From assembly GCA_017416145.1 (NCBI GenBank), contig JAFQDD010000007.1:21784-85783 (forward strand): a stretch of DNA of 64,000 nucleotides. Direction: 5' to 3'. Under the pieces are notes generated by a model, which searched no databases, was not told the origin of the DNA, and worked only from the letters and a program-made list of their open reading frames with translations. Numbering within the stretch: the stretch's first letter is position 1; each line of letters begins with the position of its first letter. The position numbers and the translations under genes are program-made. The stretch is from Spirochaetaceae bacterium (GTDB lineage Bacteria > Spirochaetota > Spirochaetia > Treponematales > Treponemataceae). Positions 48,970 through 56,392 of the stretch are shown piece after piece.

Positions 48970-51644
48970 TGTTTACTCCAGTTAGATTCATCAAAGATAT
49001 CGTCTTTTACAACATAATAAGAATCACCTAAGTTGAAAGTGTTTTTGTTATGGTGATCAGGACTTGTTGTAGAAATTGGATAAGATTTAATTCCCTTTGA
49101 TTTATCATATTTCTTAATTTCATTATTTGTGTAAGGATTGATAGGATTTTCAATTAAATTGTTAAAAACTAAATAAGGAACATCAGCATTACACATAAAT
49201 GAGTTGTCTGTTTTTAATACAAAATCAGCATCAAAATCTTTTACCATCAATAAAGCTCGAACACTAGCTAAAAAACTATTAAACTTTTCATCTGAAAAAT
49301 CTGAATATGGACATAGCGATGATCCGTGATCAGATGCGATTATGATTTTAGTATTATCATAAACATTTTCTTGTTTTAAGTAGTCAAAGAATTCTCCCAA
49401 TTTTAGCAGAGCTGCCATATTTACATGATAAGTTTTATGTTCATATTGAGTTTTAAAACTATTTTTTCCAACATTTTCTGGATTTTCAACAGGTTTATAT
49501 TCAGGATATTCAAGATAAACAGAATCATGAGTAAAATCATTGGTAATCATAGAAAAAGTTGGTTTTACAGATTCTGTAGAAGTGATTTCTGGTAAATATT
49601 CTAAAACAGAGTATGTATCAAGGGTTGTTTCTATCGGATTTGGCTTTACCGTAACGGCACAATAGGTACCGTCTTCGTAAATCATACCTCGTAATGAAAT
49701 TGGAAGCATTCTAAATGCACTAAATAAAAATAAATTTCTATTTAAGATTTTGCTTTGAGGTTGAATGATAATATTATTTTCTTGAGCATAGATTTTTGTA
49801 TATTTTCTCGAAAGATTAGTTGCATATACATTTTCCATCTTGTCAAAAATTGAATTGTCTGGAATCCAAGAATAATTTGCCCAAGAAGGATCTGTTACAG
49901 TTACATTGTATCCATTTTGAGAAAAAATAGTTGGCATAAGTTTTAATGCCTCATTGTGTTTTTCTACCAATGGAGTATCGCTTCTTTTATTTACATTTTC
50001 TGGTAAATAATCATATCCTCCAAATAAAGGGGGAACTCCTAGAATTGTATGACCATTTACACTTAAAGTGTTTGGATAATATGTAAAACCAGAAAATTTA
50101 TTTTGCAATTCTGGCTTTTCTTCAAAAATTTGCGGAATAAAGGCAGAAATAGCTCTATCTAACATAAAAACAATTACATTTGGTTCTGTTTTAGAAAGAT
50201 GAACTTCTTTTGAAAGGTTGATAATAGAGTTATTATTTTCAGTTGCTAGTTTTTTTTCTTCATATTTCTTAAACTCAGAATTTATTGATGTCATATTTAT
50301 GCAGGATAAAATAACAAAGCATAAAGTAAAAACTTGAATTATAGGATTTAAGATTTTTGTTGGTTTGAATTTTAACAGTATAATAACTAAGAAAAAAGAG
50401 CCAAATATTGTGAAAAAATCTTTCGATAAGTCTTTTATTGTAAACATTTTGTTTATTCCAGTATCGAAAACCAAACTAGAATTTATATTTCCATAATTTC
50501 CCACAAGGACAAAGGTGTTTATGGTTGAAATCAATAATAGGCTACAAAATAAATATGTAATTATTGATTTTATTTTGTCATTAAATAATAAATAGAAAGC
50601 TCCACACCAAATGAAAAATAGACCAAAACTTTGTAAAAAACAGTTTTTTACAAAAGTTAGAGGATTACTTATATTGTCAATAAAAGAAAACTCTTGAACA
50701 GATGTTGAAATCAGATTGGTTGGAATAAGTATTCCAGAAAGTAAAACAAGTCCAATACTTGAAAAAATGAACAATGAATTACGTAATTTTTTATTTTGTA
50801 TCAAAATATTTAAATGAGTATTTGTTAAATATTTTACAAATTTTAAGATAAGAGGCAAAGCAAAAACAAGACAACAAGTAGCTGTTATTACAATTTTTTT
50901 GAATTTTGAAAAATGAGATAATAATACAAAACCTAATACCCCAATAAAAATTGCAACAAAGCAAAAATATAAAACTTTTATAGGATTTTTTATTTTGTAA
51001 AAAATATTTTTGATAAGTGACAAAACATTATTCATTGTCCAATAAAGAACTAAACCTGAAGGACTGTTGTATAATAAAAATAAAAAAATTAGAGCCATTC
51101 CATATAGTTGGAGTTTTTCTTTGATGGGAAAGCCCTTTGTGTAAATCATTCCAGCAATTATGTTAATTAATGTCATCAATATAGGTAAAATATTGACAGA
51201 AAATCTTCCAATGTGTAGTAGAGCATCAGGGGAACCAAGATTTTTGATAAAGAAAAAACTTTGTCCTTGTAATATTTCAAGATTTGACAAAAAATGATAT
51301 GCAGCTATAAAAAAAGGAACTTGAATAATTAAACTAATTGATGAGCGTAAAGCATAAATCGGATGATAATTATTCTGTTTATAGTATGTATTTAAAATCA
51401 TATACTGTTCATCCCCTTTAAAAACAGCTTTGATTCTATCTACATTTGGTTTTAATTTTTTTTGTGTATCGCGTTCAACTTGTTGCCATTTTTCTGCAAT
51501 AATGTACAGAGGTAGCGATAGAAGTGTTACAGCAATACTAACACCGATAATTGCAAGGCCTGGTTGTTTTAGGAATAAATCAAAAAGGTAATATGCAAAT
51601 TCAATAATTAATTCTAATGGATAAATTAAAATTGTATAAAACAT
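48966..51644 (-). CDS. YidC/Oxa1-like domain fused to an alkaline-phosphatase/sulfatase-superfamily ectodomain (module A)
   Basis: An 892-residue protein. Residues 1-235 match the YidC/Oxa1 insertase fold: IAVTLLSLPLYIIAEKWQQV, a hairpin, YALRSSISLIIQVPFFIAAY, GSPDALLHIGRFSVNILPIL, and LFLLYNSPSGLVLYWTMNNV, the family's hallmark final helix. The groove Arg expected before the LxLxPL motif is Thr. About seven more membrane helices (235-470) follow, then a sulfatase/LTA-synthase-type domain (490-890): NVIVFMLDRAIS (metal Asp), TLSVNGHTILGVPPLFGGYD (nucleophile Thr candidate) and IIIASDHGSS (metal Asp-His). Such domains transfer phosphoglycerol or phosphoethanolamine outside the membrane. It lies between a glycosyltransferase and its glycerophosphotransferase partner. 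A paralog is at 56382-59183. Confidence 0.88.
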   Translation of the reverse strand: MFYTILIYPLELIIEFAYYLFDLFLKQPGLAIIGVSIAVTLLSLPLYIIAEKWQQVERDTQKKLKPNVDRIKAVFKGDEQYMILNTYYKQNNYHPIYALRSSISLIIQVPFFIAAYHFLSNLEILQGQSFFFIKNLGSPDALLHIGRFSVNILPILMTLINIIAGMIYTKGFPIKEKLQLYGMALIFLFLLYNSPSGLVLYWTMNNVLSLIKNIFYKIKNPIKVLYFCFVAIFIGVLGFVLLSHFSKFKKIVITATCCLVFALPLILKFVKYLTNTHLNILIQNKKLRNSLFIFSSIGLVLLSGILIPTNLISTSVQEFSFIDNISNPLTFVKNCFLQSFGLFFIWCGAFYLLFNDKIKSIITYLFCSLLLISTINTFVLVGNYGNINSSLVFDTGINKMFTIKDLSKDFFTIFGSFFLVIILLKFKPTKILNPIIQVFTLCFVILSCINMTSINSEFKKYEEKKLATENNNSIINLSKEVHLSKTEPNVIVFMLDRAISAFIPQIFEEKPELQNKFSGFTYYPNTLSVNGHTILGVPPLFGGYDYLPENVNKRSDTPLVEKHNEALKLMPTIFSQNGYNVTVTDPSWANYSWIPDNSIFDKMENVYATNLSRKYTKIYAQENNIIIQPQSKILNRNLFLFSAFRMLPISLRGMIYEDGTYCAVTVKPNPIETTLDTYSVLEYLPEITSTESVKPTFSMITNDFTHDSVYLEYPEYKPVENPENVGKNSFKTQYEHKTYHVNMAALLKLGEFFDYLKQENVYDNTKIIIASDHGSSLCPYSDFSDEKFNSFLASVRALLMVKDFDADFVLKTDNSFMCNADVPYLVFNNLIENPINPYTNNEIKKYDKSKGIKSYPISTTSPDHHNKNTFNLGDSYYVVKDDIFDESNWSKQ

Positions 51645-51696
51645 GTTTTTTTCTCCAATTAAAATGGATTTTAGTATGAAAAAGGTATTTATTCAA

Positions 51697-52566
51697 CTAA
51701 TCTATAAAAAACATTATCCAAGATGGTAACATATAAATCTTGTCAAAGCCATTAAAAATCATTTTGTAGTGAAGGGGAACATGTTCACATATTATGTCTG
51801 AATTAAAATTTGTGTTTGGTAATGGTTTTGAAATATCAGTAATTTTTTCTTTATCTTGTATATTTACTGATTCATAGATTTGTTTTTGAATTGCTAAGTA
51901 TTCTTTAGTTGGATGACAAGCATAAGATGAGGAAACATAACTTTGTGTTTTGTAGATTGCCATACCACCAAAGGCAGAAAAAACTGGAATTAGATTATTT
52001 CCAAAATATCTTCTTTGCATTTTGAAAACAAGAGTTGACCACCAATAATCATTAAAAAACTCTGGCCCAAAAGGAAAATCCTTAGAGCGAAAAGCAAAAG
52101 CATCTCGATAACGAAGACGTTTTGTTAAGCCATTAACAGATATACAATCAAAATCTGAATATTTTTTTATAATTTTAGGCAATTTTTTCACGTTAAAATA
52201 AAAAGCATCAATATCAATAACCAAAGTATAATCAAAATTATTAGATTCTTCTTTTAATCTGTCTAAAAGAAAATTCCGAGCATGGGTAATCAATTCTATT
52301 CGGCACAGTTTTCCTTTAACGTGCAGAGTTGGTGCAATTTGATGAAGTTCTTCTTCAGAATAGTCAAAAGCCCAAAAATTAAAGAAATCAAAATCTTCTT
52401 TGCATTTTTTTAAAATTTCTTTTGTATTATCTGTTGAATTGTTCTCAAATACAAACATTTTCACCGAAGAAAACTCAGAACAAAGTTTTGAAATCTTTTT
52501 AACATTTTTGTAGAGAGTTTTTTCACAGTTTTTGACTATGGCAAGTATAGCTAAAGAATGTTTCAT
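51697..52566 (-). CDS. GT-A-fold glycosyltransferase (capsule mannosyltransferase-like)
   Basis: A 289-residue cytoplasmic protein. It opens with HSLAILAIVKNCEKTLYKNV, then KMFVFENNSTDNTKEIL (nucleotide-sugar fold), and a DxD-type metal site in YTLVIDIDAFYFN. FSAFGGMAIYKTQSY near residue 205 resembles the acceptor loop of GT69-like/Cryptococcus CMT1-type mannosyltransferases, an assignment by eye only. It overlaps the next gene by four bases and is 52 bases upstream of the YidC/sulfatase gene. It probably adds a hexose in assembly of the surface glycan. Confidence 0.7.
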   Translation of the reverse strand: MKHSLAILAIVKNCEKTLYKNVKKISKLCSEFSSVKMFVFENNSTDNTKEILKKCKEDFDFFNFWAFDYSEEELHQIAPTLHVKGKLCRIELITHARNFLLDRLKEESNNFDYTLVIDIDAFYFNVKKLPKIIKKYSDFDCISVNGLTKRLRYRDAFAFRSKDFPFGPEFFNDYWWSTLVFKMQRRYFGNNLIPVFSAFGGMAIYKTQSYVSSSYACHPTKEYLAIQKQIYESVNIQDKEKITDISKPLPNTNFNSDIICEHVPLHYKMIFNGFDKIYMLPSWIMFFID

Positions 52567-53501
52567 TTTTTTCTAAGGCCTCTGATGAACCATTTGATTT
52601 TTCCTGCAATTACTTGCAAGGGAAATGGAAGTCTTTTTGAATCTTTGTTTCTAATTTTACGTTCAATTTCATCTAATTGGGAGTTTACCGAAAAAGATTT
52701 TGGATATTGAAGTGGAAAATCAAGTTCTTTGGTTTCTACATTGGCATAAATGCTATTTCCAGAAGTATGTGTTGCATTTTCACCAAATCCAATATTTGAT
52801 ATTAGATTATATTTTGGAGCAATTGATATTCCTCCATTTTTGTAGCAAGAATAAACCCAACCAATAGCCCAGCTGTTTACGAAATTATTATATTTAATAT
52901 CAAATGTATGTGACCAATAATAAAGTTCGCTTGGGTTACTAAAGTAATTTTTTAACCCTTGGCTTTTTTTAAATTCTGGCCAAGACTTAATCATAGTTTC
53001 ATTTTTTTCCCAAGCTCGTTTCCAAGTTGCCCAACCCCATATATGAAAGTAGTTTGTAAAATAAAATGAGTCTTCACATTCTGTTAAGGAATTATTATTT
53101 CCCGAAATCATCATAATTTCAGGATTATCTTTATATTGTTCAAGTAGTTCATCACAATATCTGAAGAAACTAATGTTTGGATAACAATCATCTTCTAAAA
53201 TAATTGCTTGTTCAGTTTGAGAAAATACCCAATCTAATCCAGTTGAAACCCGTATCATACATCCTAAGTTTTTTTCAGAAAAATTTGTGTGGACATTACA
53301 TTTCCAAGAAACATCTTTTATAATGTCCCTTGTGGCTTGAACTAGTTCATTTTCTCCTACTTTGTTTTCACGTGGGCCGTCAGAGATAATAAATAATTCT
53401 TCTGGTTCTACTTCCTTTATTCTTTCAAATACTTTTCGTGTTGTATCTTCTCTGTTGAATATAATCAAAACTATTGGGGTTTTACATTTATATGTACTCA
53501 T
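52563..53501 (-). CDS. Family 2-like glycosyltransferase (GNT-I-like)
   Basis: From ATG 53501 (AGAGGAAA upstream) the protein has 312 residues. An earlier in-frame start lies inside the upstream gene. The sequence TPIVLIIFNREDTTRKVFER, EELFIISDGPREN and QAIILEDDCYPNISFFRYCD (Glu-Asp-Asp metal site) is that of the GNT-I/GT13-like or GT2 proteins frequent in bacterial capsule loci. FHIWGWATWKRAWE and IGWVYSCYKNGGISIAPKYN follow, as in those proteins. Cytoplasmic. The sugar specificity cannot be inferred. Confidence 0.78.
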   Translation of the reverse strand: MSTYKCKTPIVLIIFNREDTTRKVFERIKEVEPEELFIISDGPRENKVGENELVQATRDIIKDVSWKCNVHTNFSEKNLGCMIRVSTGLDWVFSQTEQAIILEDDCYPNISFFRYCDELLEQYKDNPEIMMISGNNNSLTECEDSFYFTNYFHIWGWATWKRAWEKNETMIKSWPEFKKSQGLKNYFSNPSELYYWSHTFDIKYNNFVNSWAIGWVYSCYKNGGISIAPKYNLISNIGFGENATHTSGNSIYANVETKELDFPLQYPKSFSVNSQLDEIERKIRNKDSKRLPFPLQVIAGKIKWFIRGLRKK

Positions 53502-53514
53502 AATTTCCTCTGTA

Positions 53515-54357
53515 TTAGTTTTTAGTGTATAATTTCTCAGATATGAATCCACTAAAGTGTAATATATATACATCTTCTAATAATTCTTTTTTTAATTTTT
53601 TTTGGTAGGCATATATAAGACTATCAGGTTCAATTTTAAAAATCTTTATTAGAATTCGGTTAATTATTTTGTATATTGTATTTGATTTTATTCTATAAAT
53701 TTTTTTCGATATTGGTCTATCTTCGTAATATTCAAAGAAAAACTCTGTATTATATTTTTCATCAATAGAAAAAAATAGATGATTTTTTTGGCTTAAAAAA
53801 GACATAGGAGCCTCTTCAAAAGCTTCTTTTTCTCCTTGATGATGATTTGAATAATAATAATTATAAAAAAGCTCAGAAATTAATTTGGGTCTAAAAATTA
53901 AAACTCCTCCATTTATATTTCCACCATTTTTAATTATGAATTGTTTCTCTAATTCATTTTCAAAAACAAAATTTCTAGAAGTAAAATATGTTTCGACTGT
54001 TTCATTTAATATTTCTGGTCTGCTTGAATAGTGTAACTTAAATTTTTTTTTGTTTCTTGGTGATAAAACTGCTCCAAATCCTTTATCTTCTGGTAATAAA
54101 TCAAAAATAGAAGGACATTTTTTTGATATGATTATATCTAAATCTAAAAAAAGAACTAAATCATACTGTTTAAAATGATTTGGAATTAAAAGTTTTTGAT
54201 AAAGAACATTTCTTTTCTGTGTTTTATCAAGGAAATCATCTACAATAATAAAATCTGCATCATTTTTTTTTGCATAGTTTATAAATTGAGTTTTATTTTG
54301 TTTTAGAATTTGAGTGTATTTTTCTCCGATTGCAAATACAACTAATGCTTTTCTCAT
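53515..54357 (-). CDS. GT-A-fold (GT8-like) glycosyltransferase
   Basis: A 280-residue protein. ALVVFAIGEKYTQILKQN starts the fold. YDLVLFLDLDIIISKKCPSI gives the metal-binding DLD motif, KNGGNINGGVLIFRP the acceptor loop typical of GT8-like enzymes, and VYILHFSG the C-terminal His metal ligand. This order agrees with GT8-like retaining glycosyltransferases, but overall similarity is weak. It overlaps the upstream GT2 gene by four bases (ATGA) and runs 13 bases into the next. Function in the glycan locus is inferred from context. Confidence 0.68.
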   Translation of the reverse strand: MRKALVVFAIGEKYTQILKQNKTQFINYAKKNDADFIIVDDFLDKTQKRNVLYQKLLIPNHFKQYDLVLFLDLDIIISKKCPSIFDLLPEDKGFGAVLSPRNKKKFKLHYSSRPEILNETVETYFTSRNFVFENELEKQFIIKNGGNINGGVLIFRPKLISELFYNYYYSNHHQGEKEAFEEAPMSFLSQKNHLFFSIDEKYNTEFFFEYYEDRPISKKIYRIKSNTIYKIINRILIKIFKIEPDSLIYAYQKKLKKELLEDVYILHFSGFISEKLYTKN

Positions 54358-55433
54358 ATACTACCTTCATGTCTAGACAAAATATAAATATTTTCTAATT
54401 TATCATCAAAATAATAATCAATAATTTGTTTTTTATTTTTAAGAATTTGAATAGCTTCATATAATAAATCAAAATTGATATTTAAATAGTCTATGCATTC
54501 TAATCCTAATATTCTTATACCATAAGAAATGATTTTTTTCAGAAATGGATTTAGATTGATATTGGTAAAAATTCTTTTACCAATATCAATTTTAACAAAA
54601 TTATTATGTTTTATATAACTGACTAAATTTTTAGCTATATCACCATGATGAAGTTTTGATTGTTGAATATAAAATATATCTGGTTTTTCATTTTTAATAT
54701 AATTTAATATAGGTCTATCTTTTAATTCTAGATTTTCCCCGTAGTTTTGGTTAATTTTCGGTGTAATTAAATTTTCAAAATTGAATCTAAACGAATTGTG
54801 AAAAGCAGTAGTCGGTCTATATACTGTATCTTTCAATGTAGGATGCCATTGATGATAAAGTTTATGCTCTGTTTCTGGTAACCAAATTTGTTTATAACCT
54901 AATGTACGCAATCTTATAGGGAAGTCCGCATCTTCTTTTCCCCAATAAACAAACCTTTCGTCATATCCATTTGTATCGATAAATGCTTGAATATGAGAAA
55001 AGACAAATCCACCAGAATTCCCAATTCCAGCAGCTTGTGCTTTTTTAAAATTTGCACTTTTAGGTAGCCAATAAGTTGGAATATGATAAATACATTTTTC
55101 CTCAAAATTATCCAAACACCATTGAAATGGATTACTAGTATAAATCATATCTACGTCACTAGTTACGATAAATGGGGTTGTTGCTTGTCTTACACCATAG
55201 TTTATGGCACGACATTTATTCCATGGAAGTCCTTCAGCATACATATGAGTGAATTTTATGTTCAATTTTGCACATAATTTTTCATATTGATTTTTATAGT
55301 TTTCATCAGAACCGTAGTCAACAACGTGAATTGTAGGATTTGCACCATATTTTCTAATTGAGTTTACTTGGTTTTCAATGCGAGAAGATTCTCGGTTTCT
55401 TATTGTGATAATTACAGTTATTTGATTTTGCAT
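54354..55433 (-). CDS. GT2 glycosyltransferase with C-terminal acceptor domain (chondroitin-polymerase-like)
   Basis: From ATG 55433 (GGAG eight bases upstream; ATG 55439 is an alternative) the protein has 359 residues. The GT-A core shows ITVIITIRNRESSRIENQVN, TIHVVDYGSDENYK, WNKCRAINYGVRQATTPFIV and the metal site SDVDMIY. A galactosyltransferase-type C-terminal domain follows: GGFVFSHIQAFIDTNGYDER, FVYWGKEDADFPIRLRTLGY, with the ED pair used as catalytic base. Remaining residues to the end are of unknown role. It probably extends the glycan backbone. Confidence 0.8.
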   Translation of the reverse strand: MQNQITVIITIRNRESSRIENQVNSIRKYGANPTIHVVDYGSDENYKNQYEKLCAKLNIKFTHMYAEGLPWNKCRAINYGVRQATTPFIVTSDVDMIYTSNPFQWCLDNFEEKCIYHIPTYWLPKSANFKKAQAAGIGNSGGFVFSHIQAFIDTNGYDERFVYWGKEDADFPIRLRTLGYKQIWLPETEHKLYHQWHPTLKDTVYRPTTAFHNSFRFNFENLITPKINQNYGENLELKDRPILNYIKNEKPDIFYIQQSKLHHGDIAKNLVSYIKHNNFVKIDIGKRIFTNINLNPFLKKIISYGIRILGLECIDYLNINFDLLYEAIQILKNKKQIIDYYFDDKLENIYILSRHEGSI

Positions 55434-55435
55434 TT

Positions 55436-56392
55436 TCATACTCCAATTTTCATTTTGCGTAAAGAATAAAGAAGCCAAGAAGGACAAAACATTCTAATTA
55501 AAATAAGAAGTTTGCGTTTAAAGGGAAGAAAAGAGTTGTTCATTACATATTTAAGTTTATAAATTTCTTCATGTCGTAAGAAAGTTCTAATTTGTTTGAC
55601 ATAAAAATAAAAAGTTTTGTAGTCAAAAATGTATATTTTCCCAAATTGACATAAAAAAATATGATAAAATATACCAAACATAAATTTTGTATCATTTTTA
55701 ATTATGACATTATTATTTTGAAATAGTGTAAGTAAGTATTGTGTTGCTGGAATTATATCAATTTTTTTTGGTTTACTAGTCATATAAGAATTTGGTCGAA
55801 TTTGATATGAATATATATAATCAAAAATTTGGAGCACTCTATTTTGTCTTAACAAATATGGTGTTATAGCATAATCCTCTGCTATAATTCCTTCTGGAAA
55901 TTTGACATTATCAAACAGTTCTTTTTTGAAACATTTTGACCAAACAGCAACATTTGAGAAATATGGAACTACATTTTTTGTAATATCTGATTTTTTTTTC
56001 TGATTATCAACTACAGTTTCAAAATTAAATTCAATTATATCAATTTCATCTGAAATATATTTATTTAAAATAAAAAAATATTCATTTGAAATATAATCAT
56101 CAGAATCTAAAAAACAAATCCATTTTCCAGTTGCATGTTTAATTCCCATGTTTCTAGAATGACTTACACCTTTATTTTGTTGGTGAATTATTTGTAAATT
56201 GTTTATTTTATTTTTGAATTTTTCTATGATTTCCGAAGAATTATCTGTAGAACCATCATTGATGATAATAGTTTCAAAATTCTTGAATGTCTGATTTTGA
56301 ACACTTTGTAAACAATGTTCTAAATATTTTTCTACGTTATATACAGGTATTATTAGAGAAAATGTAAAAGGGTGACTCATTTCATCTATCAT
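55436..56392 (-). CDS. GT2 glycosyltransferase
   Basis: A 318-residue protein starting at ATG 56392, whose TTGGAG ribosome site is within the end of the YidC/sulfatase gene (11-base overlap). Standard family 2 motifs: FSLIIPVYNVEKYLEHCLQS, TIIINDGSTDNSSEIIEKFK, GVSHSRNMGIKHATGKWICF and LDSDDYISNEYF (DxD). The C-terminal basic region (FPFKRKLLILIRMFCPSWLL) is probably membrane-associated. It adds a single sugar to the growing lipid-linked glycan. Donor unknown. Confidence 0.85.
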   Translation of the reverse strand: MIDEMSHPFTFSLIIPVYNVEKYLEHCLQSVQNQTFKNFETIIINDGSTDNSSEIIEKFKNKINNLQIIHQQNKGVSHSRNMGIKHATGKWICFLDSDDYISNEYFFILNKYISDEIDIIEFNFETVVDNQKKKSDITKNVVPYFSNVAVWSKCFKKELFDNVKFPEGIIAEDYAITPYLLRQNRVLQIFDYIYSYQIRPNSYMTSKPKKIDIIPATQYLLTLFQNNNVIIKNDTKFMFGIFYHIFLCQFGKIYIFDYKTFYFYVKQIRTFLRHEEIYKLKYVMNNSFLPFKRKLLILIRMFCPSWLLYSLRKMKIGV

